Origin: Scilla litardierei
Lineage: Eukaryota > Streptophyta > Magnoliopsida > Asparagales > Asparagaceae
Length of the DNA stretch: 64,000 nt
Assembly: GCA_030789695.1 (NCBI GenBank)
Contig: CM061142.1
Span: forward strand, 143,253,637-143,317,636
Direction: 5' to 3'
Below the pieces are notes generated by a model that had not been told where the DNA came from, searched no databases, and saw nothing but the letters and a program-made list of their open reading frames with translations. The position numbers were made by a program, and so were the translations under genes. Shown here piece after piece: positions 10,886 to 23,133 of this stretch (positions are counted from its first letter, which is position 1; every line of letters begins with the position of its first letter).

Positions 10886-11452
10886 TTTTCTCTAAGCCCT
10901 AGAATCTCATTCTCTCTTGCTCTCCAAACTAGAATCAAAGTTGATATCCTCTCGGTATTTGGTGGTGAAAAGAGAAAGGGCTTCACTCTCTTCTTGAAAG
11001 TGATCAACACTCACTTCACTTTGCTCCTTAAAGTTCTACTTCAAGACATTGGTGAATTGTTAGTGTATTTCACTATTTCCTAAATTTCGTTATTTGGATC
11101 CACTCTTGGTTTGTGAGAGTGGTTTGCTTGATCCCAAGTTGTGGTATTCAAGGACATCGATTGTTGTTCGATTACACTTGTAGGGTTGCTACAAGTGGGT
11201 TTAAAGGAAATCTTAAGTTAGGGTTCTAACTTGAGTATCTAGAGGTATTCGGGTGGAACGGTCGTAGGATTATCAGGAACAAGTCGGGTTAGACTTGAGT
11301 AATCCGAACCCTTGAAACATCTTATTGTTTGCATTGTTCATTGTTGTTTATTCTTATTTCTGCATATTTGTTGGATTAGGATTTTAATTAGGATTAATTT
11401 TTTAGTTAAATTTTATAAACACTATTCAACCCCCCTTTTAGTGTTTACCTCA
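10886..11452 (+). repeat. Copia LTR fragment (distal half)
   Basis: The sequence ends attcaacccccc..tagtg, the typical tail of plant Copia LTRs. It matches the reverse complement of the inner part of the Copia-1 LTR (e.g. the 'cttgagt' and 'aacaagtcgggtta' blocks). No primer site follows, so it is a fragment or a truncated 3'/solo LTR between Tekay-1 and element D. The right boundary is uncertain by tens of bases. Confidence 0.5.
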
Positions 11453-12032
11453 TAGCTAGGGACCTTACTGTATGAGTATCGGTTAATTGTGTATTTGATT
11501 ATCAACGTGAACAAAGACTAGGATGTGGTAATTACACTAAAAATATGAAAATAAATAAAGGTGCCAAGGGTTAAGCATCACCGATAACGTAGATTAAACA
11601 TGTAGGATGATATAACTTCACGTTCTAAAAGAGTAGAGCCGATTATGAGGGTTCAATATCAATACGCGTTCTTATGGGGTCTAACCATGGAAGAAAGAAC
11701 GAGGGGTAGTGCTTGGACCTTTATGGGGTACCCGATTGTTCGTCAACGATCCTTATATTAGTTGTTCTAATGAGTGTGCCTGATGGTTGACGTGTGTTTA
11801 TATTTTATATATTCATGCACGTCTTCTTTGGGTTTTTACGTCGTTTTCCGTTGTCCTGTATCCATTTTCTCGTGATTTCTAGTTTTCTTTCACTTCTTTG
11901 TGTTTTTGTGTATTTGCAGGAGATTGCCAGCGTAGGGGACATATAACGAAGATATAATGAGTTCCGGAGCAACGGGAGGAGTCACGCGCGATCCAGGGGG
12001 TCAAACGACGAAGATTGCCATTTTTCATCCCT

Positions 12033-12487
12033 CAACTGATCGGTTGGACACAGCCAACCGATCAGGTGATGCACGCGTATCCGACCCAAACGAATGCTGA
12101 AGTGAAGTGTGGCTCAACCGACCGGTTCGTCGATCGGTTCAATCCAACAGAGCTCTCGGTCATTTGGAGCTGAATTCCAACTGATCGGGTGACATCTCAC
12201 CCGATCGGTTCATCTGTAGCCAAATCTTCCAAACGATGACCCGGAGAGCTCAACAGCCGGTTCGCTGACCGTGTGAAGTCGACAGTGTTCTCTGTCTTTT
12301 GGTGCATATTTCCAACCGATCGGTTGAATACTCAACCGATTGGTTCACCTGATGCTGCATCTCATCATTCGACGTCCCGCTCACTTCACCCGCTCTCCCC
12401 AGCGCCCGGGTGAAGTTCCCGAAGCCGATGACTAAAGCATAAAGTAGCTCACCCGATCGGTTGATGCTTCAACCGATCGGGTGACGT
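12033..12487. repeat. Array of CCGATCGGTTG / CAACCGATCGG words
   Basis: About ten copies of a partly palindromic CCGATCGG core followed by TTG or GTG, in both orientations, separated by ~20-60 bp of variable sequence. The array stops about 10 bp upstream of the TATA box. Confidence 0.85.
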
Positions 12488-12495
12488 CGATTTGT

Positions 12496-12504
12496 TTATA
12501 TAGT
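12496..12504 (+). promoter_or_regulatory. TATA box of the Athila-type solo LTR
   Basis: TTTATATAG lies just after the last CCGATCGG word. The equivalent box occurs at 31171-31177 and 36545-36551 in the related LTR pair. Confidence 0.6.
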
Positions 12505-13884
12505 TGCCCTAGGTTTCAGAAAACAAGAGTTATTATTTTTCTGTCTTTTTCTTGTACGGTGACGGCTGGAATTTTAATGGTTTTGTAAGTCGTCTGATCT
12601 TTGTGAAACTTTAATATTGTCTTAATAGCATTGCTATTACCTCATTTCAATTTCCTGATCATGATTTCTACGGTTGATTTGTGTTCAGATTGCTTTTTAA
12701 CCATGATTTGTGAGTAGTTCCCAAATCTGGGATTTTGGTGGAAACCCCTTCGTGGGTTCTTCCTAATGCGTCTATAGGACTAGGATTTCGATAGGGATTA
12801 GGAATTTAGATGGTTACGCAGGGTGTTTCATTGTCATCGGCAGGAAAAATACCGCCTTTGACCGTCGTGACAAGGGGGAATAAACTTGGCAGTTGACTCC
12901 CTAGCCACAGCTAACGCCCTTAGCGTAGACATTGAATCCTAGCGCGTGGGAACAGCAGGATGAGATGTTGGGAGTTATCGTTGCGAGCTTAGTGCTCCCG
13001 GAGTCGATCAGTGTTAATGGACATGGGAATGCCCACTGACCGAACCCGGGTAGTCCGGCGTATCATCCTGGGCATCAACCAGAATATCGGGCCCATGTGA
13101 TGCTGGTATCACTCTTAGAGGCAACGTCTCACCACTAAACCCTAAATCCGATCGTATTCCTATCCGTTGGTCGTAATAGTGAGAACACCTGATAAGGTTG
13201 AAACCGAAGTCCTAGGTTTTCTTTTATATCATTCATCCTTAGTACCTACATTCTGTGACAATCTATCGATCGTTCGGGCTAGCTCACCCATAGGGTGAAT
13301 CGGTTCCTCTTTGACACAAGCACAACCACGCCTCCCTGGTTCGACCCCCAAGCCACACTACAACACAGTACGCTTGTGGTATAAATATTTAAATCTGGTA
13401 TCCCCAATCATATTGTACCCATATGCGTCAAATCTATGGGACGTCAATGGTTCGTCGGTACCTAGCATTAAAGAGTCAACCACCCAAATGAGGTGGGTTG
13501 ATATGAAAGCATATCCAAACAATACCCTAGAAATACCTAATAGAAGGATCTTTGGGGCGATCAACCCACATTAGTATACTATGCTAGGGTTTAACTTTGC
13601 CATATGCATAAAAATCTACCTGCTAAACATTAGAACAAACAACAAATAACATGCGGCGAAAAACATCACAAAATCAATAAAAGGAAATTAAGAGTAATGC
13701 AATTAAAGAAAAGATAAAGATTCATTTCAAGGAAATAGAAAATAAAAAATCAGTCTTAGAAAATTTGGAAGAACAGCCCCCAAAGGGGGAGAAACCTTAA
13801 GAAAAACGCAAAAGAGAAAGCTGGATCCCACTCCCAATCCCACTCACACTCTAATTATAATTTTACAAAAATTTGGGGGCGCAG

Positions 13885-14210
13885 GGCCGTGCCATGAATC
13901 GACATGTCCATGTCGCCACAAAAAACTAAGTGTAAGTGGCTGTTCGCTGCCTCGAGCAAGGTAGTGCCACTTTTTGGCACGACTGTGTCAGTCGGACTTC
14001 AGTCATCCTGGTGGCTTCAGGCACACGATCGTATGAGCAAAATTTGTTCTGTCTGAATTTCAATTCGGCCGTGTGTGCAGACTTCGTTCTGTTCTAAATT
14101 TCAACATGGGTGTGTCATGAAACCATACGGCCGTGTCGCTTCTTTAGAAATCTCCTTCTTCACCTTATAAGATGACACGACTGTGTAGTTGCACACACGG
14201 CCGTGTTGCC
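13885..14210. repeat. Array of ACACGGCCGTGT-type palindromic words in the D LTR
   Basis: Repeated cacggccgtgt, cacgactgtgt and similar words, partly self-complementary, spread over ~325 bp. The matching array in the partner LTR is at 57860-58170, upstream of its TATA box. Confidence 0.7.
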
Positions 14211-14463
14211 TACTCTTTGGCCATTTTCTTCTCTCCTCTGTCTCCGTTCTTTGTTATTCTTCGCCGTCTTCTTCTACATGCTTCTCCTATCAACAAATCA
14301 TATCGATTTATGCACGATTTCACTGAAATACATAAAAGACATCCCTGAAGCATCAAATGGATAAAAATGGGTAAAACAGGTAAAATAATGAGAATCATCT
14401 ATAATAAGCGTGGAAAATATGGGGGAGAAAGGGCGGAAACATGTGTATAAAATACGCCTAACA

Positions 14464-15791
14464 AATTACCCCAAGATAAACTCTAGATCATCCCCGAGCA
14501 AGACAAGACACAAAGTAATGGGAGAGTTTGCTAAGGAAATATAAAGATTGCCCTTTCTAAACCAAGCATACATGCAAACCACATAAACGAAAATATTAGA
14601 GCTTACTCTTAACATGCGACACTTTAGCTACCTAGCATGGTGCATGGCTCAAGAATATAGGTCTCCAACACCATCTTCAATTTAACACGTATCCCCATGG
14701 AGAAGACTAAACTACAAAAATCCGCATAATAAGATTAAGATTGGAAGAATTCAACTGATGTCTTACACAAGCAAAGGTATAAACCAAGAGTGTGTCGTAG
14801 GGACTTAACTTTCTAAGATAGACTCAATATAAGCTAATTTCTCCTAAACCGTGGTGGTAGACATGCGTAATATGTATTTTTTTATATTCACATGAAACTT
14901 AGGCAATTCATGTAGCGGGATTTCAATCAACGACTCCCGACCCAGACGAGTCTAGGATATTGGGCTAAAAGGGACCCCTCGGGACTACTCTCCCGAATCG
15001 ACTAAGTTCGATTATTTCTACTTAGCGCACTCCCCCAAATCTTCACCATTCGACACGAATCTCCAATGCTTCCTTAGGCACAGATACCCGGCTACTTGGT
15101 GGGACTTGAAGAACGATGCACTTATTCTTTTTTTTTCTTTTTTGTATCCAATTGCAAATTTTTTTTTGAATGGAGCATGTCAAACCACCACGTTTTCAGA
15201 GGGAATCACCCTATATCTATGGCCAATAGCCTTCAAGCTAAGGCCTACTCTACTCAATTGACAAAACCTATACTTATGTTATCTAAAGGTTGAATAGACA
15301 ATCAATCTATCCTATTGGACATTAACCGGGAATCAAGTGCTCACTCACGGAGAGGGAGTTAAAAGTTGGATCGTGTGTGAGACAAGAAAAAGTCTCGCAT
15401 AAACGTAGTAAGAGTATGTGTAGAGAACAATTCTAATCAAGTGCCTAGGTGGAATCACACACACACAAGTGTGGTTTTTTCTTAGGAGATCATTCCTATT
15501 AATTCATATGGCGAAAAAGGAAAGAAAAGTGAAATGGAAAAGAAAATGGAGTAAAATAAAGGGAAGGTAGCAGTTGTGAAAAATGAACGAAAAGGTGTGA
15601 GGACTACTCCCCCAAGCTTAGGAGTGAAACGTCTCTCCCCCAAGCTTAAACTTAGCATTGTCCTCACTGCACGAGGGATATGAGATATGTGTGTAGAAAT
15701 GTGTAGGGGGTGGGTGAGTGTGGTGAAATGGGGATCATATGTGATAGCATTATGCTCAAAGGAAATGGTGGAGTGCATGTGACACATATCC
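14464..15791 (-). other. 3' internal region of element D (non-coding)
   Basis: On the minus strand this is the last 1.3 kb before the 3' LTR. It ends with the purine-rich ATCTTGGGGTAATT next to TGTTAGGCG, a polypurine tract like that of the Athila LARD (35587-35599). Only short frames are present and I recognise no coding sequence. Bases 15787-15791 (tatcc) are the left copy of the Tekay-A target duplication. Confidence 0.6.
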
Positions 15792-16121
15792 TGTAACGGT
15801 CACTTTCCGACTGTACATATTTTAGTGTGTAGCCGTGTTTCGTGCGCGATCGCCCCTTTATTTTGTTTACAATTTTTGGATGTCGAGGGTTCAAATTGCT
15901 TAATACATCAAGAAGTTAAGATATTTCCTTTATTTTTTAAAAAAGAAAGAAATTTTGAATGGGCTGTACGTTTCAAATCCTAGCACTAATTCTTAACCCA
16001 ATCCAAACAAAAACCTCTAGTTTAATAATAAAACAATACATAAAGGGTAGAATCTTTTACAAACCAAATTTTTAAACGAAACAGAATCGTACCTAATATC
16101 ATGTTACCTTAGGGCCTGTTC

Positions 16122-16654
16122 TTTTGTAGGAAAGTTTAGGTGAGAAAGTGAAAAAATCACTATTCATGCACTGTTCATTGGATTCCTACCTCACTTTCTG
16201 TTTTTGTGTTCTTTTGTGTTTTGTGTTTTTCTGGAAAAAAAGCTGATGTGGCAGGGAAATTGGGATTCCATGGGAGTGTTTTAGAGTTGGGATGAAAAGC
16301 TAGGATTACACAAGAATCCTAGCTTTGGTGGGGCCCTCAAGGTGTGTGGTCACCTCGGGTGAGAATATTGGGGTTACCACACCCCAAAATCAAATGTTAA
16401 AAAATAACTCACAACTAATTTAGGCCGGGGGTAACCTTACATAGGATCACCACACCCCAAAATCCAACTTTTCACCTCCAACTTTCTTCATCCAAAAGAA
16501 CACACTACACGGAGTGGACCCCACCTCAACTTTCCAACTTCACAATCCAACCCCACTTTCCAACAAAAGAACACACTACACCAAATTTCTCTCTCATCAG
16601 ATTCCACACTTCTCAACTTTCCCACTTTATACTTTCCAACAAAAGAACAGGCCC
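16122..16654. mobile_element. Tourist-like MITE (PIF/Harbinger type), 533 bp
   Basis: Terminal inverted repeats begin GGGCCTGTTCTTTTGT and continue GGAAAGT after one mismatch. The element is flanked by tta at 16119-16121 and 16655-16657. The equivalent site in the 3' LTR of Tekay-A (around 50106-50112) is empty, which proves insertion after the LTRs were formed. It has no transposase. A TIR-like word, aaaagaacacactacac, recurs inside at 16494-16510 and 16565-16581. Confidence 0.9.
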
Positions 16655-17804
16655 TTAATGGCTCGCCCCTATCCCCACGTACCATCACTCAACCCAACAT
16701 CCCACGTCAACAAACAACCCCCCAATTTCTCTCTCCCACGTACAATCATCTCCCTAACCCTACTCTACTTAAGACTAGGGGACAGCCTTTTCCATTAAAA
16801 ACAATAGAAAATCACAAGCTCAAAATGCCATTCATGTGCTTTTCTTTTCGAAACCCACCCAAAGAAACCCTCGTTCTCATTCCTCGCGAGAATGCCACCC
16901 TCCCTCTCTCAACACCATGCCAACCCAGTCGAACATCTCTAGGCCTCGCAACTGCCGCATATACCGCCAGCCTCCATCACCTCACCGCACCCTAGCCTTC
17001 GACGGTGAACTCAAACCCAACCGTGCCTTCCTCCTCCTCTCCGGCGACCGCCAATCACTCGCCTACGATCCGACCCCCTCGCCTGAACCCACTGCCGTCA
17101 ACCAAAGACACCGAACCACCTCTCCTCCTTCCGTCGCTGGCAAACCAAGACCTCCAAGCACCTGCTCCCCTCCGTTCAAACCCCACAGGCGCAACCTCCT
17201 CCCCTCTCCCCTCTTTCCCACTGATAAACGCCAGCTCCCAGGCCACCCACACTGCAGCAAGGCCAGCGCCTCTTCCCTACATCTCCGACAGCATCCCCGT
17301 CATGCACAAGACCACGACATCCCACCACTGCAAGCTCCAAACCGTCGACGCTGCCCGCCGTATCGCCGTCGCTCGTCGCCTTTCAATATGCAACTAAATC
17401 ACGTTAGTATTATAATCTTGCAAGTTAATTACTTAGTTATAGGAACTGTTGTTGCATGTATTATCATTATGTAAGACATTAGTAATGTATACATACTATT
17501 AGTGTTAACATGTTATTGGATTGCCAGAAGAATAGTTATTAAGTAAGTTAGATTATTAAATAAATTATTTCTTAAGTCATTACTCAGTGAATATATATGA
17601 AACCTGATGAATAAGCCGAGTGATATAAGAAATTACCGGAGAAACATGAGTAGGAATCTGTGAGCACAATATTACATTATTATAATTTTAAGGGCTAATC
17701 ATGATTATTTAACAAACACTAGTTTTATGTTATAATTACACATTATTTGATGATGCTAATTTATTACATAGATAGGAACATTCAGTTATTCACTCCTTTA
17801 CAAA

Positions 17805-17913
<109 letters not shown>

Positions 17914-17916
17914 GAT

Positions 17917-18074
17917 TAATGGGTATCATACGCCATATGAGAGCTTCTCTCATACGCCCTCTCACATAAAGCACCCAAGTACAAGCCCACATGGGCTTGT
18001 ACTTGATTGTACTTGGGTGCTTTATGTGAGAGGGCGTATGAGAGAAGCTCTCATATGGCGTATGATAGCCATTA
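17917..18074. mobile_element. Foldback element with 61-bp perfect arms
   Basis: Bases 17924-17984 are the exact reverse complement of 18007-18067, with a 22-base loop (17985-18006) that itself contains a small palindrome. The arms extend seven more bases outward with one mismatch. It sits inside a TA microsatellite, so a TA target duplication cannot be distinguished. It is probably a foldback MITE; the transcript would be a near-perfect hairpin able to feed small-RNA production. Confidence 0.85.
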
Positions 18075-18077
18075 TTC

Positions 18078-18099
18078 TATATATATATATATATATATA

Positions 18100-18144
<45 letters not shown>
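18078..18144. repeat. (TA)n-(CT)n compound microsatellite
   Basis: A TA run (18078-18102) passes directly into a CT run (18102-18144). Confidence 0.95.
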
Positions 18145-18145
<1 letters not shown>

Positions 18146-19353
18146 AAGATTAAAAGGAGGGGCATTGGTTAATGAGATATTCCTAAATGAATAGACTTCA
18201 TTATGTGAACAGTAACATATATAAATAGTACCACATTTAGTCTTAGGTTATAAAACAGGAAAGTTAATCTGTTGGTAAACTATGTGCAAGGTGAGTAAAC
18301 AGTCACAATAATGCATTAGCAGTAGAATGTTAGTGCATAAACAGTAACGTTAGTTAATAATATGATTCGAACACCCTAGGGTAGAGTACCTAATAAAATT
18401 GGATCCTTAGACGATGTAAGAATTGTTTAACATTCTAATTCTGTCGAAGCAAACCTAATCCAGACATTTGTTTGATCAAAACAGAGAACCAGTTGTTCCA
18501 TAGCATAACGCTCGATGAAACGAACCCACGACAACCGACATCACCGGAAACAGGCAAGTGATACTTGCCAGTAACTGTTAGGCCATGTTTGAGGCCCATT
18601 TGTAAAAGAGACTAGGCGATAAAATGATAGTCGCCTAGACGCCCTTACTTGATCTAGCTTGATAATGAAGCTAGATCCGACACCTTTTACATGCTTTCAT
18701 TCATGCTGCCATGTCACGTTTAATTTCAATTAACGGTACGCGTTTTAACTGCTCATTGTCATGTCATGTCATGCATCAAAAATGTTCATCGTGATTGCAT
18801 AGCAAACGCTACGAAAAGTGTAACTATTGAGGCTAGGCCCTTGCTTTAGGGGCATAACCCTATGCCATATTGAAAAACACTTCCTGGCTCGTGATCTAGA
18901 AGCGAGCTCAGTGTCGTTGTGAAACCAACGCTCGATACACGTAGAGGGGTAGGGTTAATCGATCACTTGAGCGTAGAAGTGTGCCCGTACAGCCACTTCA
19001 GCCAAAAGGCGTAAAACATATGCATAATGTGAAGTGATAATGTTCGTGAAATGATAATGCTCGTGAAACTGTGTTTTTCGTAGCTTCTACAATGACATGC
19101 ATGCATGTCATAATGTCATCTTAAATTGTTGCATTCGTTAAATGGCATGGCATGTCATTATATTTAGAACTACTAGTCGAATTTCTTTTATTCGTATCCT
19201 TGCACAAAATTCCTCCGCTTTCTTTTGGGAGACTTTTGCTGACATGTGCCCTCTTCTCTTTGGGGGTCACATATCAGGTTCTGAGTCAGAGTTCGTCACA
19301 AAGGACGAGCAGTTCGAGGATGCTGAGTTCGAGGTACCTGCAGAGGCCGAGTT

Positions 19354-22186
19354 TGTCACACCCCGCTTCCCAAAAACGTGGAGGCGAAGCGTGAGAAGGT
19401 CCGCTCAGACTTGAAGCTACAAAGCCACAAGTCCGATAAGCGTTAATCACTTGAAACTGCAGGTTCTTGCAACGCAAAACGAAACAAAGATAATAATAAC
19501 GAAAAGAGACAAAAGAAACATCTCAGAATATCCATAATAATAAATCTCAACATCGCAGAAAAGCCACCAGGCTAAAATAAAAGAGTCTAAAATAGGCCCA
19601 GCATGGCCAATCAGAAGTACAAAGTAGGAAAACAAGGAAATGGTGCAAGCACCGACAACTAACAGCAACCTAAAGCAAAAGGAAGTAAAATCAGTCTCTA
19701 AGACTGGTCTCCGGTGTCCTCGAACTCCTCGACGAACGTAGGCTCGGGCTCAGCTTCAGCGAACACCTCGTCCTCAGCAACTGTCTCTGGCTCAGGGTCT
19801 AACATGTGACACCCAAAAGAGCAAGGGGCACATGTCAGCAAGTCTGGAAGACTTGTGCAAGGAAACTGAAAGTAGGTACAAGTAAAGCAACCTAGCAGTT
19901 CTAGCATGATGCGATGACATGGCAGTTAAAGTAATGAGTGCAACAGGTAAAGTAAAGGAAAGTAAAGTACGAGCATGGCATGACATTCACAAGACAAGTA
20001 CAAGACAAGTAAAGTAAGCACCTCGTGCACAGAGATTCCGTCTTTTGGCTAGAGTGGCTGCGCGGGCCAACTCCTAAGCTCAAGTGACCGTTTATCCCTA
20101 CCCCTCCACGTGTATCGGGCATTGGTTTTCAGCCAACACATAAGGCCCGCTTCTGGACCACGAGCTAGGAAGTGTTTTAAACAAGTATGGCGTAGGGGTG
20201 CACCTAGCCGGACAAGGAAGTACAAGTAGTGTAGCGTGTGCTACGAATGCGACATTCAATGCATGGATGACATGACATGGCAAGTAGTAAAGCATACATG
20301 TAAGGAAAGTAAACGTGACAGTTTAGTATGCATGCACAACAAGTTTAAAGGGTTGGATCTAGCTTCGTTGTCAAGCTAGATCAATTAGGTGACGGATCTA
20401 GTTTCGTTGTCAAACTAGATCAAGTAGGCGTCTAGTCAGCTATCATTTCACTGACTAGTCTCTTTTACGCTAAAAACAAGGAAGTGGCCTAAAAACATGG
20501 CCCTAAGTAAGATTTGGCAAGTTTCACTTGCCTGCAACTATCACGTCAAGGAAACACCGTCCAACGAGTCCAAAGTCACAATTCCTACGTGCACAAGTCC
20601 ACCGGCCTACATCCGTTTTATTAATCTTGATTAGTGATTGCTAAAACATTTAAAATACTTTAAAATACTGATTTTTAGTCTTGGTTAGCATGCAATTGGG
20701 TTTGGGGTCCTAGGGGTGCAAAACGTTACCTCAACACGACGCGAAAGCTACACCGGCGTCGGGTAGCGACGCCGGGGGTTGGAATAATAATATTGCGCTC
20801 CAAGTCCAGATTCCAATTAGTTTCCTCGCTGGAAGTTTCAGAGCAATCAACCGGAGCGACGATTCCAGATTCCAAAGCTAGCACGTGCGACGACGGGCTA
20901 CGACGTGTTGCAACGTCGTACGCGGCAAATCGTCGAAGAGAACGCACCTAGGTGGGGCCCATAGTAGTCCTTGGGACCTTTGGGGGACCCACAATACCTC
21001 TGGAGAACTTGGGGGGCCCACGGAAGCAAGTGGTGCGACGGGTGTGGGGTTGCGACGAGTGGCTCTCGGTCGTACAGCCTTAGTGCGGGGAGATCCGTCG
21101 GTCGGGCACAGAGGATGCGGGGTTGCGGCGCTTGGGGGTGTGCAGCGGTGCGGGGGCGTGCTTGGTGCGGGGTTTCCTCTCGGTCGGAGCGGTAGGGTGG
21201 CTCGGTCAGGTGCTTGGATGCGGGGGCTGCGATGTTGCAACGTTGCAATCGTTGCAACGTCGGTCGGTGCGGAGATGTGGGCCAGTCGGGCGCGGTGCGG
21301 AGCGGGGCGACAAGGCGGGGGTTGGTGCGGGCGGCTGTGCGGGTTGAGCCCTCGGTCTGACCGAGAGCCTCTCTCGATCGGAGCAAGGGAACGGAGCGGT
21401 GGCTGCAGCAGCATGCGGAGCGGCTGTGGTGCGGAGCGGGGCTTCGGTCGGAGCGGGGGAACGGGGGCGTTTTCCTCGGTCGTGCGGCAGCTGATCGTCG
21501 CAACGTTGCGACGAATCGTCGCAACGTCAAATTTGAGTTTTGGAAGAGGCTAGGATTAATTTCTTGCGAAAATAAGTCTTCCTAGGGGTTGTTTATATAG
21601 TGTAGATGGGTTGACTTGGTCTAGGGCTAAATCTAATGGGATTAGAAGTTTAAAATAATTTAAAATTTGAAATTCAACTTCTCCAACTCACCCAAGAATT
21701 TGACTTGGTCCAAATGAGCTGGTAATTGGCTCAAAAATTCTTTAAAACGTTTAAAACTCAAATAAATTTTATTTGGCCGAAATTAATTTAAAAATTAATT
21801 ATTAAAAATATTATAAAACTTGTTAAAAATATAAAAGTGGTCAAATGAACTCCAAAAATTATAAAATAAATATCGAGATGATCGTGATGACGAAAGTGAG
21901 CTAACTAAGAAGACAGATCTCAATTTCGACATCGGACGACGAAACTAAAAATAGAAACGTCTCCCGTCAAGAGTGAGAATCGTCACGTCTCATCTAGTAA
22001 GATTAAATTGTGGAAAAACCACTCAAGAAGTGTCATTCCAAGATAGTGCCACTATTTAATAATCTTAGAGATGTTCAGAACGGCATATCACACAAAAGTG
22101 TTCACAATCAAATAAAATCTAAAATAAACACGTGCACGGCCAAAAGCACGTGCACGAACAAAGTACAACGAAAACAGACCGTTACA
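19354..22186 (-). repeat. 3' LTR of Gypsy-B (2,833 bp)
   Basis: On the plus strand it starts TGTCACACCCCGCTTCCC and ends GACCGTTACA. The minus-strand TATA box is at 21591-21600. Downstream of it (20880-21540) the transcribed part is very GC-rich, with inverted TTGCAACG/CGTTGCAA words and long spurious frames on both strands. No gene is seen. Confidence 0.9.
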
Positions 22187-22200
22187 TCCTCCCCACCTTA
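22187..22200 (-). other. Polypurine tract of Gypsy-B
   Basis: The minus strand reads TAAGGTGGGGAGGA directly before TGTAACGG, the start of the 3' LTR. Confidence 0.85.
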
Positions 22201-22227
22201 GAAATGATTCCGTCCTCGGAATCAACA

Positions 22228-23133
22228 TCAAGCACTGCTCGGGAAAAGGTGCGGGAAACGCTCTCTCATCTCATCTTCACGCTCCCAGGTGGACTCACCA
22301 GGGGAACCGTGACGCCACTGCACACGAACCAAGTCGACGGTCTTATTCCTCAGCTGCTTCTGTCGACGATCCAGAATCTCAACTGGCTGCTGATCATAAG
22401 ACAGATCCGGACGAACCGTAATCTCCGAGAAATCCACAGCGTGGGATGGATCACTAACGTATCGACGTAACTGAGATAGGTGAAATACGTCGTGAACTCC
22501 CACCAGCGACGGTGGCAACGCCACGCGATAAGCCACAGCTCCAACTCTCTCCAGAACATCGAACGGTCCAATGAACCTCGGACTCAGCTTGCCTCTCTTC
22601 CCGAATCGAATAACTCCGCGGTTCGGAGAAATCTTCAGGAAGACATGATCGCCAGGCTGAAACTCCAAAGGCCTCCGTTTAGCATCTGCCCAATGCTTGA
22701 AACGGTCCTGCGCAATCCTCAGCTTCTCCCGGATGTTCCTCACAACATCCACGGCCTTCACGATCATCTCCGGTCCTAACAGCTCCCGATCTCCAATGTC
22801 ATCCCAGCTCAGTGGCGATCGACATTTCTTTCCATATAGCGCGGCAAAAGGCGCCATTCCAATACTCGCCTGGTAGCTGTTATTGTAGGCAAACTCAACG
22901 TGATGGAGATGATCCTCCCAAGATCCCTTAAAGTCCAACATGCACGCTCTTAACATATCCTTCAGAATCTGAATCGTCCTCTCGGACTGGCCATCCGTCT
23001 GCGGGTGGTACGCCGTGTTGAAACTCAGACTCGTACCCAAGCTCTTCTGCAGACTCTGCCAAAACTGAGATGTGAATCTCGTGTCTCTGTCCGACACGAT
23101 ACTCATGGGGACTCCGTGAAGTCGTACGATCTC
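22228..23133 (-). pseudogene. pol: Gypsy-B pol exon 3: integrase core end and chromodomain-like tail
   Basis: After the intron-like segment the frame resumes [20 protein letters not shown] and stays open to 22228. It holds the second Asp of the integrase DDE triad (SDRD), the Glu region ([16 protein letters not shown]), a GPEMI...EKLRIAQDR linker, the [10 protein letters not shown] fold, and a chromodomain-like end ([19 protein letters not shown]). About 300 residues with no internal stop. Integrase inserts element DNA into chromosomes; in chromoviruses the tail is known to direct integration to chromatin. Confidence 0.85.

Larger units (their letters stand above)
11788..13446 (+). mobile_element. 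Solo LTR of an Athila-type element (1,659 bp)
   Basis: It starts TGACGTGTGTTTATATTTTA and ends GGGACGTCA, with the perfect TSD atggt at 11783-11787 and 13447-13451. Its start, the CCGATCGGTTG array, the TATA box and the 'acgcagggtgttt' segment match the LTRs of the LARD at 30226-37619. It interrupts the left LTR of element D, whose sequence resumes exactly after the TSD. Confidence 0.9.
11453..14463 (-). repeat. 3' LTR of element D, interrupted by a solo LTR
   Basis: Net length is about 1,345 bp after removing the nested solo LTR, against 1,383 bp for the partner LTR at 57044-58426. The two share long stretches, e.g. ggtaattacactaaaaata and aggtgggttgatatgaaagc. It ends cgcctaaca at 14463, next to the polypurine tract. 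The left ~40-70 bp are missing or replaced by the Copia fragment. The array of cacggccgtgt words at 13885-14210 lies within it. Confidence 0.75.

Noticed and set aside
16836..17474. A 212-codon Pro/Arg/Ser-rich open frame in the Tekay-A 5' LTR
   Set aside because: The aligned part of the 3' LTR (50280-50850) breaks the frame, composition is that of a C-rich LTR leader, and no domain is visible.
20885..21553. Open frames over 200 codons on both strands of the Gypsy-B LTR, repeated at 28510-29178
   Set aside because: They follow from a GC-rich sequence with few stop codons; their recurrence only reflects the two LTR copies. The residues are Arg/Gly/Pro-rich with no recognisable fold.
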